Numbered from the stretch's first letter, positions 31,414 through 39,973 are shown. The stretch is 64,000 bases of DNA from Sutcliffiella halmapala (GCF_002019665.1 NZ_KV917375.1:1038390-1102389); one strand, 5' to 3'. Notes: generated by a model from the letters alone, not told the origin. Translations and numbers: made by a program.

Positions 31414-31692
31414 ATGACATCGTTAATGGTAGTAGGTGCAGATCATTTAGGAAATATTCATGATAAATTAAAAACGTACGGATTTGAGGATATTGTGCAT
31501 GTAGATGGAAGAAAGGTACAGGTGGTAAAGCGTTCCATTCCAGATCATGTGGATTTGATTTTAGTGATGACCGATTACATAAATCATAATTTAGCAAAGG
31601 TGATAAAACAAAAGGCCAAAGAATGTAACAAGCCAGTGTATTACTGTAAACGCTCATGGAGCTCGATTCAGCAGGTATTAAGTAAAGTTTAG
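31414..31692 (+). CDS. DUF2325 protein, Fur-type operator upstream
   Basis: 92-residue DUF2325 protein: MVVGADHLGNI near the start, VHVDGRKVQVVKRSIPDHVD in the middle, LVMTDYINHNL, and KECNKPVYYCKRSW near the end. The fold looks like a small Rossmann-type domain; two cysteines near residues 71 and 77 could bind metal. Family function is not established. The ATG at 31414 has AAAGGA nine bases upstream; one at 31405 is too close to it. The double palindrome before it suggests iron control. Confidence 0.8.
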   Translation: MTSLMVVGADHLGNIHDKLKTYGFEDIVHVDGRKVQVVKRSIPDHVDLILVMTDYINHNLAKVIKQKAKECNKPVYYCKRSWSSIQQVLSKV

Positions 31693-31707
31693 AGAAAATA
31701 GAAAAAG

Positions 31708-32130
31708 CTAACTCTTGATCTTAATGTTTATTTTTAAATGTAGCGGTCGTCCTTTATGAACAAGCACCAAAGTACATTGGAACAAAATGATATAGGCGAT
31801 AATGTAAGAGACGAATAGTGCTCGAAAGGAAGCTGGATCGGTAAACTCATTCTGTGTGGTCACATTTGAGTGTATGATATACGGTAATTGAACTCTCCCG
31901 TATGCGTAACTAGCTAGCGAATATTGTATAAAAGCCGACACAATAGCAAGTCTTGGCAAGCCAGTCCAGCCCTTTTTTTATCAGGTAAAACGAGCGTAAT
32001 TTCGGTTACAACTTACATTTCAGCAGAGGTGAATAGCCACATAAAGTAATCTATCTCCCAGTTAAATATCCAACTAACCTCATATCGAATCGACACCATG
32101 ATTAATAGCGCCTCAAGGAATTTCCACTCC
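31708..32130 (-). pseudogene. Remnant of a cytochrome bd-type oxidase subunit II gene (cydB/ythB-like)
   Basis: Read on the minus strand, two broken pieces of one membrane protein are visible. The first (about 32130-32010) reads EALLIMVSIRYEVSWIFNW then DYFMWLFTSAEM before a stop. After a shift in frame the second continues (31959-31708) with ASYAYGRVQLPYIIHS and EFTDPASFRALFV. The pattern and order resemble the middle and C-terminal parts of CydB-type subunits. The N-terminal part is missing and no subunit I gene is adjacent, so this is a decayed fragment. Confidence 0.55.
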
Positions 32131-32244
32131 TCACTTTACTTCTTAGATTTTACAATCAGTAATTCTCCTATCAAAAAAGACAAATGATGATGAAGATGGA
32201 ATAGGTGTACTTGATAGAACATAGAGATAGTTATATAATTAAAA

Positions 32245-32259
32245 TCGTAATAATTACGA
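32245..32259. promoter_or_regulatory. Zur box before the CobW-family gene
   Basis: TCGTAATAATTACGA is a perfect palindrome and the exact core of the Bacillus Zur operator (TCGTAATNATTACGA). A TATAAT-like sequence (TATATAAT) lies just upstream. Confidence 0.9.
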
Positions 32260-32347
32260 TTTGAGAGAAGTGTATATTTTCATTCCTTTTATCACACCTT
32301 TATAATGGGTAATAGATAGGGAAGACTAAACGATAGGAGGGCTTTTC

Positions 32348-33310
32348 ATGAAGAAAAAAGTGCCGGTATATGTGATTAGTGGATTTTTAGGAAGTGGCAA
32401 AACAACCATTCTTTTACATATGATTAATTACTTTAAGAATAATGGGAAAAAGCCTGGTATTATTTTGAATGAACTAGGGGACGAAAATGTAGAAAATCAT
32501 CTTTTTGAAGGACAAAAAGTGGTCGAATTATTAAATGGCTGCATCTGCTGTACCATTCAGGAAGATTTAAAGTCAACGCTTGATTTATATAAAAACGAAG
32601 AGATGGATGTTTTACTTATTGAAGGTACAGGGGTTGCGAATCCATTAGAAATTAAGGATGTTCTCCTCGATCCATTATATATGGATTACTACGATTTACA
32701 AACTATGATTAGCCTTGTTGACGCAAGTCACTATCTAGAGTATCAAAGTTTTTTTAACAGTTCAAAAGAAATAAGAGCTTTGTTGAAAGAACAAGTTACT
32801 TCTGCCAATCTTCTTGTGTTAAATAAGATTGATTTAGTTTCAGAAAAGCAATTAAATAAAGTAGAAACAAAACTAGCGGATGAATTAGAGGATCATATAC
32901 CTATATATAGAACAAGTTATGGTGAGGTACCGCTAGAGCTATTGCTTGAAAAGAGGGTGCATATCAGAGAATTGCATCATTCTAAGGAAGAGACAAGTGG
33001 AAGTGAGCATGGGCATCACCACCACCATCATCACCACATAGAGGCGACAAAGGTTAAAATGGAGCAGCCAGTTAATCGAGAAGAATTAGAAAGACAGTTA
33101 AAAAAGCTTTCTAGGCACGTTGTGCGGGCAAAAGGAATCATTCGATTAGATGAGTCTCCAGGTTTTTTTGAATTTCAGTATGCTGGTAATAGTCTCGTAC
33201 TAAATGAATTAACTAGTAAAATAGATAAGATTACTCCAAGTATTATCTTAATCGGGAACAAGCTAGAAGAGGATAAAATCGAAAAATTTTATCAAGCATT
33301 AGTGGAGTAA
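32348..33310 (+). CDS. CobW-family GTP-dependent metallochaperone with His-rich insert
   Basis: 320-residue G3E GTPase. The P-loop is GFLGSGKTT near residue 12, the metal-binding GCICC near 64-68 and the guanine motif NKID near 158. A stretch of eight consecutive histidines lies near 222-229, and the C-terminal CobW_C domain contains VVRAKGIIRL. AGGAGGG lies before the ATG. The Zur box upstream and the two zinc genes downstream make zinc delivery under starvation the likely job. It is a paralogue of the ZagA-like protein at 34756. Confidence 0.88.
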   Translation: MKKKVPVYVISGFLGSGKTTILLHMINYFKNNGKKPGIILNELGDENVENHLFEGQKVVELLNGCICCTIQEDLKSTLDLYKNEEMDVLLIEGTGVANPLEIKDVLLDPLYMDYYDLQTMISLVDASHYLEYQSFFNSSKEIRALLKEQVTSANLLVLNKIDLVSEKQLNKVETKLADELEDHIPIYRTSYGEVPLELLLEKRVHIRELHHSKEETSGSEHGHHHHHHHHIEATKVKMEQPVNREELERQLKKLSRHVVRAKGIIRLDESPGFFEFQYAGNSLVLNELTSKIDKITPSIILIGNKLEEDKIEKFYQALVE

Positions 33311-33414
33311 AGTAAATCTTATGGATGATATAGGTGATAGGGGAGCTATCTCAGAGTCGGTGTGTAACTGGCAATGGGGTAGTTTTTTCTTGTTTAAATA
33401 TTAAAAATCGGATA

Positions 33415-33446
33415 TAAAAAAAGAAACAGGTGGATTCGCCCACCTG
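33415..33446 (-). terminator. Terminator of znuA
   Basis: On the minus strand CAGGTGG and CCACCTG pair around GCGAAT and are followed by TTTCTTTTTTT. Confidence 0.8.
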
Positions 33447-33477
33447 CTCCAAATAAAAAATTCTCGATCTTAGAAAA

Positions 33478-34662
33478 TTAATTTAATGCCTTCTTCAATG
33501 TCTCTAGATTTTGACGCATTAAGCTAAAATAGTCCGCATCCTTGGCGATGTCATTATCTGTTACTGCTTCTAAATTGTGTAAAGTTAATGCCTCTGCCTT
33601 AATTTCATTTTTCACGACATCAGCAATTTTACCGCTAATATTTTGATCAAAAATGACGTACTGAATGTTATTTGATTTAGCTGTTTCTATAATTTTTGTC
33701 AGTTGCTTTTGTGATGGTTCTTGAGTTGGAGATAAGCCTGTTACACTAATCTGTTCAAGCCCATACTGTTTCTCCCAATAACCATATGCAGCATGGGAAA
33801 CTAATATTTTATTTGTTTCTGCAGATTCAATTGTTTCCTTGTATTCTGCATCTAATTTTTCGAGTTCTTCTTTTAGGGAAGTAAAGTTCTTCTCAAAATC
33901 TTCTGTTGCCTCAGGTTTTAATTCTATTAATGCATTCTTAATATTCTCAGCAAGCACTACTGCAAGTGTGGGATCTAGCCATACATGTGGGTCTCCATCA
34001 GTATGGGTATGATCATCGTGCCCATCTTCATGTGCGTCCTTACCATGTTCGTGATCTTCTTCATGTGCGTCCTCACCATGTTCGTGATCATGATCTTCCT
34101 CGTGTGCGTCCTCACCATGTTCGTGATCATGATCTTCCTCATGTGCGTCCTCACCATGTTCGTGATCATGATCTTCCTCATGTGCGTCCTCACCATGTTC
34201 GTGATCATGATCTTCCTCATGTGCGTCCTCAGCATGTTCGTGATCGTGATCTTCCTCATGTGCGTCCTCATCATGCTCATGATCGTGATCTTCTTCATTT
34301 AGTAATTTAATACCATTTCCAGCTGCAACAATTTTCACGTTTTCTGTTTCAAGTACATTTTTTGCTTTATCAGCAAAGCCTTCTGCTCCGACACCAGTGT
34401 AAATAAATGCGTCGGCAGAAGCCATCTCACTCATAGTCTTGGTAGATGGTTCAAAAGTGTGAGCGTCAGCACCAGGTGGGTAGACTGATATTACTGTAAT
34501 ATGGTCACCACCCAATTTTTTTGTAAAATCCTCAAGAGGAAAGATTGTCGTATATATGGTTAGTTTCCCATTTTCCTCTGAGGTTTGATTATTCGAATTA
34601 CATCCTACTAGAAATGTAAATAATATTAGTACGAAAATGAACAGTAATGGTTTAATTTTCAT
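33478..34662 (-). CDS. znuA: Zinc-binding lipoprotein ZnuA/AdcA with expanded His-rich repeat
   Basis: 394-residue cluster A-I binding protein for zinc uptake. The lipobox LVGC has its Cys at residue 21. Metal ligands are expected in DAHTFEPS near 65, DPHVWLD near 226 and SHAAYGYW near 290. Between residues about 125 and 215 lies a run of His/Asp/Glu repeats (unit HDHEHGEDAHEED), longer than the short loop usual in ZnuA. GAGAGGAG lies before the ATG and a Zur box stands 38 nt upstream. No ZnuB/ZnuC genes are adjacent, so its permease must lie elsewhere or be shared. Confidence 0.9.
   Translation of the reverse strand: MKIKPLLFIFVLILFTFLVGCNSNNQTSEENGKLTIYTTIFPLEDFTKKLGGDHITVISVYPPGADAHTFEPSTKTMSEMASADAFIYTGVGAEGFADKAKNVLETENVKIVAAGNGIKLLNEEDHDHEHDEDAHEEDHDHEHAEDAHEEDHDHEHGEDAHEEDHDHEHGEDAHEEDHDHEHGEDAHEEDHDHEHGEDAHEEDHEHGKDAHEDGHDDHTHTDGDPHVWLDPTLAVVLAENIKNALIELKPEATEDFEKNFTSLKEELEKLDAEYKETIESAETNKILVSHAAYGYWEKQYGLEQISVTGLSPTQEPSQKQLTKIIETAKSNNIQYVIFDQNISGKIADVVKNEIKAEALTLHNLEAVTDNDIAKDADYFSLMRQNLETLKKALN
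34029..34291. repeat. 39-bp in-frame tandem repeat inside znuA
   Basis: The marker GTGCGTCCT occurs at 34032, 34065, 34104, 34143, 34182, 34221 and 34260. The spacing is 33 bp once, then 39 bp five times. Each unit encodes 13 residues; the short first interval lacks one His-Asp pair. The middle units are nearly identical in DNA, which indicates recent expansion and likely length variation. Confidence 0.9.
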
Positions 34663-34700
34663 GTTGTTCTCCTCTCAATCGATTATCCTTGAACATTATA

Positions 34701-34715
34701 TCGTAATTGTTACGA
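34701..34715. promoter_or_regulatory. Zur box before znuA
   Basis: TCGTAATTGTTACGA matches the Zur core with one asymmetric centre base. It lies between the end of the ZagA-like gene and znuA, so znuA has its own control site. Confidence 0.88.
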
Positions 34716-34755
34716 TTTGAGAACTAGAAGATAAAAGATTAATTATTTTTTATAT

Positions 34756-35937
34756 TTACTCTACAATGAAAGCGGGAATAGGATCGGATAAGCTATTCCA
34801 ATCTTCCTGCATTTCTGCTTCGGTTAATAAGCAGGTATCTAAAGAGTGTTCAATTAATTGTTGTTCTAATTCTACTCCAATGAATACTAATTCTGTCATT
34901 CTATCGCCGTATATTTTATCCCATTTTTTCATAAGATCCGGCTCTTCTTTTAATGTTTGGATTCGGTCGGTTTCATTATAAGTAGCAACCCATTCACCAG
35001 CGCCTTGTATCATAATAGATGCGCCGGCTTGAGAAATTAAACCAGCCATATTATTTCTTGTCGCTAGCCAAAAGAAGCCTTTTGCTCGAATAACATTATC
35101 TGGCCAATTTTCCAGCCAGTTCATAAGGCGTTCTGGGTGGAATGGCTTTCGACGTCTGTAAACAAAGGACGAGATACCGTATTCTTCAGTTTCGGGGATA
35201 TGTTCTTCGTTTAACTCTTTGATCCATCCAGCTCCTTGACTAGCTTTTTCAAAGTCAAATAGATTTGTATGTAAAATAGAATGCAAATCTACTTTGCTTC
35301 TAGTAGTTGGAATTAGCTTCGCTCGTGAATTGATTTTTCGAAAGAAGGCAAGTAGTTCTTGGATGTGCTCGGGTTCTAATAAATCTGTTTTATTGAGTAG
35401 TAAAATATCCGCAAATTCTATTTGGTCGATGAGTAAGTCAGCTATTTCTCTCTTATCATGTTCATCTGTTCCTTCTTTGCGATCTAATAAACTTTCTCCA
35501 GATTGATAGTCATCAAAAAAATTGAATCCATCCACAACGGTAATCATAGCATCTAGTCTACATTTTTTTGTTAAGTCAATCCCGAATTCCTCATCTAAAT
35601 AAGTAAAGGTTTGTGCAACGGGGATTGGCTCGCTTATTCCAGAGGACTCGATGACAATATAATCAATATCTCCAGCATCTACTAAGCGGTCTACTTCTTT
35701 CAATAAATCTTCTCGCAATGTACAACAAATGCAACCATTTTGCATTTCTACGAGCCTTTCTTCGGTTCGAGAAAAACCACCTTGTTGGATAAGTGTTGAG
35801 TCGATATTGACTTCGCTCATATCGTTAACAATTACTGCCACTTTTAAACCATCTCTATTAGATAAAATATGATGGAGCAAGGTCGTTTTCCCTGCGCCTA
35901 GAAAACCACTAATAACGGTTACTGGGACTTTTGCCAT
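34756..35937 (-). CDS. zagA: ZagA/YciC-like GTPase, Zur-controlled
   Basis: 393-residue G3E GTPase close in length and sequence to B. subtilis ZagA (YciC), which passes zinc to FolE under zinc limitation. The P-loop is GFLGAGKTT near residue 11, the metal motif GCICC near 68-72 and NKTD near 182. The C-terminal domain contains NVIRAKGFFWLATRN near 275. The Zur box 22 nt upstream supports the assignment. It is co-directional with znuA but separated by that gene's own operator. Confidence 0.88.
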   Translation of the reverse strand: MAKVPVTVISGFLGAGKTTLLHHILSNRDGLKVAVIVNDMSEVNIDSTLIQQGGFSRTEERLVEMQNGCICCTLREDLLKEVDRLVDAGDIDYIVIESSGISEPIPVAQTFTYLDEEFGIDLTKKCRLDAMITVVDGFNFFDDYQSGESLLDRKEGTDEHDKREIADLLIDQIEFADILLLNKTDLLEPEHIQELLAFFRKINSRAKLIPTTRSKVDLHSILHTNLFDFEKASQGAGWIKELNEEHIPETEEYGISSFVYRRRKPFHPERLMNWLENWPDNVIRAKGFFWLATRNNMAGLISQAGASIMIQGAGEWVATYNETDRIQTLKEEPDLMKKWDKIYGDRMTELVFIGVELEQQLIEHSLDTCLLTEAEMQEDWNSLSDPIPAFIVE

Positions 35938-35959
35938 TATGTACTTCCTTTCTTTTAAA

Positions 35960-35974
35960 ACGTAATTATTACGA
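35960..35974. promoter_or_regulatory. Zur box before the ZagA-like gene
   Basis: ACGTAATTATTACGA is one base off a perfect Zur palindrome. It stands in the 158-nt space between this gene and the divergent carbonic anhydrase gene. Its position suggests it serves the ZagA-like gene, but it might reach both. Confidence 0.85.
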
Positions 35975-36095
35975 TTTAAATTTTATACTACAAGAAACTT
36001 TCAAAAAAAACAACCTATTTTGTTGTCAGATTTAAAATTCTTTGTCATATTGAAAGGAGTAGGAAAATGAAAATTTATTGCAGAAGGAAGGTAAC

Positions 36096-36665
36096 ATGAT
36101 GAAATTACTAGATCAAATATTAGAGCATAATAAGTTATTTGTAGAAAAGGAAGAGTATGTACAATTCCAAACCACCAAGTTTCCTAACAAAAAATTAGTG
36201 GTTTTATCATGTATGGATACAAGACTAATTGATCTTTTACCTAGCGCGATGAATGTAAAGCATGGAGATATGAAAAATGTAAAAAATGCCGGGGCGATTG
36301 TTTCTCACCCTTTTGGTAGTATCATGAGAAGTATTTTAGTTGCTGTATTTGAACTAAATGCGGACGAGGTGTTAGTAGTAGGGCATCATGACTGTGGGAT
36401 GGGGAAAATTAATTATGAATCCTTGCGAGCAAAAATGGAGGATAGAGGCGTATTAAAAGAAACGATTGATGACTTAAAATATGCTGGTATTGATATAAAG
36501 AGCTTTTTGAAAGGGTTTAATAGTGTGGAGGAAAGTGTTCGAGAAAGTGTAGCGATGATTACAAAGCATCCATTAATGCCAGAAGGAGTCCCTGTGCATG
36601 GATTGGTGGTAGATCCTAACACAGGAAAATTAGACGTTATTGTGAACGGGTACGAAGGAAATTAA
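36096..36665 (+). CDS. ytiB: Beta-class carbonic anhydrase YtiB
   Basis: 189-residue zinc enzyme interconverting carbon dioxide and bicarbonate. Ligand motifs are SCMDTR near residue 38 and GHHDCGM near 97. GAAGGAAGG lies before the ATGATG at 36096; a TTG 18 nt upstream is less likely. Its neighbours in B. subtilis (ytjA, luxS) are also its neighbours here. It overlaps the convergent yidD gene by 4 nt. Confidence 0.9.
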   Translation: MMKLLDQILEHNKLFVEKEEYVQFQTTKFPNKKLVVLSCMDTRLIDLLPSAMNVKHGDMKNVKNAGAIVSHPFGSIMRSILVAVFELNADEVLVVGHHDCGMGKINYESLRAKMEDRGVLKETIDDLKYAGIDIKSFLKGFNSVEESVRESVAMITKHPLMPEGVPVHGLVVDPNTGKLDVIVNGYEGN

Positions 36666-36889
36666 TCCTTTTTTTTCTTTTCAGGAACGTGGTCAAATCC
36701 ACCGGGATGGAACGGATGGCACTTCAAAATCCTTTTTATTGTGAGCCACCCTCCTTTAATTGCACCAAAGCGTCCAATTGCTTCCATCCCATAATGGGAA
36801 CAAGTCGGATAAAAGCGGCAAGTTGGTGGTTTTAAGGGAGAGATGACTTTTTGGTAAAAACGTATGATCAAAAGGAATAAATGTTTCAT
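36662..36889 (-). CDS. yidD: Membrane protein insertion efficiency factor YidD
   Basis: 75 residues with the YidD signature: an amphipathic start ([20 protein letters not shown]), then [15 protein letters not shown] and [12 protein letters not shown]. It is thought to sit at the inner membrane face and assist YidC. B. subtilis names it YtjA. The gene converges on ytiB with stops overlapping. Confidence 0.93.
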   Translation of the reverse strand: MKHLFLLIIRFYQKVISPLKPPTCRFYPTCSHYGMEAIGRFGAIKGGWLTIKRILKCHPFHPGGFDHVPEKKKKD

Positions 36890-37029
36890 ATAATGTCACC
36901 TCACATAAATTATAATGGAAAATGTTTAAAACGGAAAATTTAACTAATTCTTATAAAACAGATGAATTTAATTGGAATTAGATGTATGATATAATAGGTT
37001 TATCTTTTTAATAAGGGAGAGTGTCTTAC

Positions 37030-37503
37030 ATGCCTTCAGTAGAAAGCTTTGATTTAGATCATAATGCAGTAAAAGCTCCTTATGTCCGCCATTGTGGAGT
37101 TCACAAAGTTGGGACAGATGGTGTTGTAAATAAATTCGATATTCGTTTTTGTCAACCAAACAAACAAGCAATGAAGCCTGATGCGATTCACACACTTGAG
37201 CATCTTTTGGCTTTTAATATCCGCGCTCATGCTGAAAAATACGATCATTTTGATATCATTGATATTTCGCCAATGGGTTGCCAGACTGGTTACTATTTAG
37301 TAGTAAGTGGAGAGCCAACTGTTGAGGAAATCATTGATTTGATGGAAGCTACATTAAAGGATGCAGTAGAAATTGAAGAAATTCCTGCATCTAATGAAAA
37401 ACAATGTGGTCAAGCAAAGTTGCATGATTTAGAAGGTGCAAAGCGTTTAATGCGTTTCTGGTTAGAGCAAAGTAAAGAAGACCTGCAAAAGGTCTTTGGA
37501 TAA
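37030..37503 (+). CDS. luxS: S-ribosylhomocysteine lyase LuxS
   Basis: 157-residue metalloenzyme cleaving S-ribosylhomocysteine to homocysteine and the autoinducer-2 precursor. Metal ligands are His54 and His58 of the HTLEH motif and a Cys near 126 (EKQCGQA); Cys near 84 in MGCQTGYY is the catalytic base. GGGAGA lies 8 nt before the ATG at 37030. It works downstream of MetK (48787) in the SAM cycle but is not in its operon. Confidence 0.96.
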   Translation: MPSVESFDLDHNAVKAPYVRHCGVHKVGTDGVVNKFDIRFCQPNKQAMKPDAIHTLEHLLAFNIRAHAEKYDHFDIIDISPMGCQTGYYLVVSGEPTVEEIIDLMEATLKDAVEIEEIPASNEKQCGQAKLHDLEGAKRLMRFWLEQSKEDLQKVFG

Positions 37504-37520
37504 TAGTAAAAAAATAGTGC

Positions 37521-37563
37521 AAAACAGATTTATTCGTATAAAGCGAATAGGTCTGTTTTTTTA
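37521..37563 (+). terminator. Terminator of luxS
   Basis: AAAACAGA...TATTCG pairs with CGAATA...TCTGTTTT, followed by TTTTT. Confidence 0.8.
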
Positions 37564-37697
37564 TGGTTTTCAGTGGGCTCTTTTTTGTTTTCTATCATAC
37601 TTTTAATAGAAAGACATATATTGCTAACAACAAGGATAAAAGTTTCAAAGAGTCCTATGATATAATATCAAATAGATAAAATGTTAGGAGTCGAAAA

Positions 37698-38705
37698 ATG
37701 AGGACAAGCAATAATCTACTGAAAGATATTATCGGGCTTGCATTAATTGGGTTTTTCCTCTATTTATTCTTTTTTATGGATATGAATGAACTCTCTGATA
37801 AAATACCAAGCTCTTGGCTAAATGTAAATACTATCTTTTTAAGTATCGTTATTGAAGCGGTACCTTTTATACTACTTGGTGTATTTGCTTCTGCCCTTAT
37901 TCAAACGTTTGTGTCAGAAGAGAAAATTAAGAAATTCTTACCGAAAAATGCTATTGCTGCAATCATTCCTGCGGCCATATTAGGAGCAATATTCCCTATT
38001 TGTGAATGTGCGATTATTCCAGTGGTACGCCGCTTGATAAAAAAAGGGATGCCTTTGCATGTTGGTGTAGTATTCCTAGTTGGAGCACCTATTTTAAATC
38101 CAGTGGTATTTGCTTCTACTTTTTACGCATTTAACGGAGATCCAACGATACTTTATGGAAGATTTGGTCTGGCATTCATTCTTTGTATTGTGATTGGATT
38201 ATTGATGCTTCTACTATTTGATAATAAAAATCAACTTCGTTGGACCAAAAATGAGTTGCAAGGTAAATTAGATCCTACTTTAGAGCAAACAGGACCAACG
38301 AATAAATGGAAATCAACATTTTACCATGCAAGTGATGAATTTTTTGATATGGGAAAATATTTAATTATGGGTGCTTTTATCGCTAGCTTATTTCAAACAT
38401 TCTTAGACCGCAGCGTTCTTGTTGCACTTGGGTCAAATGATGTATTATCACCAGCTGTTATGATGGCATTTGCTTTTGTATTGTCTTTATGCTCGGAAGC
38501 AGATGCATTTGTTGCGGCATCCTTTGGATCAACATTTACGACCGGATCAATACTAGCCTTTTTAGTTTATGGACCAATGCTGGATTTGAAAAATGTGTTT
38601 CTGCTATTTGCCTATTTCCGTACGAAATTCGTATTAGTGTTTATGGCTGTAGTCACTATTGTTGTATTTGCAGCAATCCTTATTTTCCAGCAGCTAGTGT
38701 TGTAA
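37698..38705 (+). CDS. YraQ/YcgR-type permease
   Basis: 335-residue membrane protein of the DUF318 (YraQ) permease family, like B. subtilis YcgR, with about eight hydrophobic segments. Conserved cores are FPICECAIIPVVRRLIKKGMP near residue 97 and ALCSEADAF-like LCSEADAFVAAS near 263. The Cys-Glu pairs inside the membrane region suggest transport of a soft metal or metalloid; the substrate is unknown. TTAGGAG precedes the ATG. It lies 17 nt before the TIGR03943 gene, its constant partner. No Zur box is seen. Confidence 0.82.
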   Translation: MRTSNNLLKDIIGLALIGFFLYLFFFMDMNELSDKIPSSWLNVNTIFLSIVIEAVPFILLGVFASALIQTFVSEEKIKKFLPKNAIAAIIPAAILGAIFPICECAIIPVVRRLIKKGMPLHVGVVFLVGAPILNPVVFASTFYAFNGDPTILYGRFGLAFILCIVIGLLMLLLFDNKNQLRWTKNELQGKLDPTLEQTGPTNKWKSTFYHASDEFFDMGKYLIMGAFIASLFQTFLDRSVLVALGSNDVLSPAVMMAFAFVLSLCSEADAFVAASFGSTFTTGSILAFLVYGPMLDLKNVFLLFAYFRTKFVLVFMAVVTIVVFAAILIFQQLVL

Positions 38706-38722
38706 AGAGAGGATGAGATAGA

Positions 38723-39697
38723 ATGGAAAATAAACGAGATTATGGGTTCCATATTTATTTACGCGGAATTATCTTATTAGGCTTTACCCTACTATTCTTT
38801 AAGCTTATAGTTACGGGGGATATTGCGAACTTCATTGCCCCGCGGATGATGCCTTTTATGTACTTTGCTGCTGGAACCTTGTTTTTGCTAGGGATTATCC
38901 AAATTTGGAGAAGTGGATCGAAAAATAAAGAAGAGTTAGTGTGTAACTGTGGCTTTGATCATGGCGATTCTTCGACACCAATACAATCTATTGTAATCTA
39001 TTCTATTTTTGTATTGCCTGTTGTAACGGGGTTCATGTTTCCTGACAATATCTTAGACAGCTCGATTATTGATAAGCGAGGATTCACGAACTCAAAGCAA
39101 ATAGTGGAAGAACGGCAGCAAGCGGGGGCTTTTGATGGCACCACTGAAGGGACAGGTGACACCTCTTTAGCTGATGAATACTTAAAAGATCCAGAGAAAT
39201 ATATGGAGTCAAGTGGCCAACAAACAATCGATGAAAAACTAGCGGATGCACCACTCGAACATCCTGAAGGCTTTGAAGTACAAGCGCCACCAGAAGGCTA
39301 TTATGAAGAGATAAAAGCGGAGCTCAAAAAGAGTGATACTATTATGGTGGATGACGAAAAATATATTCCGATTATGAATATCATTGACATGAGTATACAT
39401 GAATTTGTCGGGAAGAAAATTGAAATGGTTGGATTTGTTTATCGCGAGGCTGATTTCACGGACGACCAATTTGTTGTAGCCCGATTTGGATTGTCATGTT
39501 GTGTTGCTGATGCCTCTGTATATGGGACTTTATCAACAATAGAAGGTGCAAGTGACCTGCAAAATGATGAATGGGTAAAAGTTTCTGGAACCTTAACAAT
39601 AACAGAATACAATGGCTGGACCTTACCTTACGTGGAAATAGAAAGCTTAGAGAAAGTCGAACAGCCAGAAACCCCATATATATATGAATATTATTAA
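38723..39697 (+). CDS. TIGR03943/YcgQ-type partner protein
   Basis: 324 residues, DUF1980 / TIGR03943 family, like B. subtilis YcgQ. The N-terminal half has three or four hydrophobic segments and the cysteine pair CNCGFDHGD near residue 73. The C-terminal half is soluble and OB-like, with GLSCCVADASVYG near 255 and WVKVSGTLT. It is usually encoded beside a YraQ-type permease, as here. Function unknown; the cysteines hint at metal handling. Confidence 0.82.
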   Translation: MENKRDYGFHIYLRGIILLGFTLLFFKLIVTGDIANFIAPRMMPFMYFAAGTLFLLGIIQIWRSGSKNKEELVCNCGFDHGDSSTPIQSIVIYSIFVLPVVTGFMFPDNILDSSIIDKRGFTNSKQIVEERQQAGAFDGTTEGTGDTSLADEYLKDPEKYMESSGQQTIDEKLADAPLEHPEGFEVQAPPEGYYEEIKAELKKSDTIMVDDEKYIPIMNIIDMSIHEFVGKKIEMVGFVYREADFTDDQFVVARFGLSCCVADASVYGTLSTIEGASDLQNDEWVKVSGTLTITEYNGWTLPYVEIESLEKVEQPETPYIYEYY

Positions 39698-39718
39698 ATA
39701 GCTTGATATATTAGTAGA

Positions 39719-39765
39719 AAACCCAAAGCGGGCCATCCGAGAAGGACGGCCCGCTTTGGGTTTCG
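39719..39765 (+). terminator. Strong hairpin behind the permease pair
   Basis: AAACCCAAAGCGGGCC and GGCCCGCTTTGGGTTT form a 16-bp stem with short T/A runs on both sides. It may also serve ytzI on the other strand. Confidence 0.8.
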
Positions 39766-39775
39766 ACATGTATGG

Positions 39776-39804
39776 GGAAATTCCTGCTGGGGTCTGGCAC
39801 CAAA
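39776..39804. repeat. GGCACC-ended short repeat, copy 2
   Basis: GAAATTCCTGCTGGGGTCTGGCACC closely matches 26556-26583. Again it stands just behind a terminator. Confidence 0.5.
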
Positions 39805-39808
39805 TAGA

Positions 39809-39973
39809 TCATTTTTTATTAGTTTTTTTTTCCTCGCTGTTTTGGGTTTCTTGTGCTTGGTCGTCTAGAGGATCAATTTTGTGCTCGTAGTTGTAGGCTT
39901 TGTTTGTTGTTAATAGGGTTAAGAGAAGAACGACAAGTACGATAATGACGCAAATAATAAGTATGGTTGTCAT
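39809..39973 (-). CDS. ytzI: Small single-span membrane protein, YtzI-like
   Basis: 54 residues: MTTILIICVIIVLVVLLLTL is one hydrophobic span, then NKAYNYEHKIDP and a charged tail ending NSEEKKTNKK. AAGGAG lies 11 nt before the ATG. Length, topology and location in the luxS-ytk region fit B. subtilis YtzI, a protein of unknown role. The assignment is by resemblance only. Confidence 0.6.
   Translation of the reverse strand: MTTILIICVIIVLVVLLLTLLTTNKAYNYEHKIDPLDDQAQETQNSEEKKTNKK

Noticed and set aside
33966..34310. Repetitive His/Arg- or Met-rich frames opposite and alongside the znuA repeat, and a CRISPR-like look of the 39-bp units
   Set aside because: They are other frames of the coding repeat. 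The units are contiguous and have no unique spacers, so it is not a CRISPR array.
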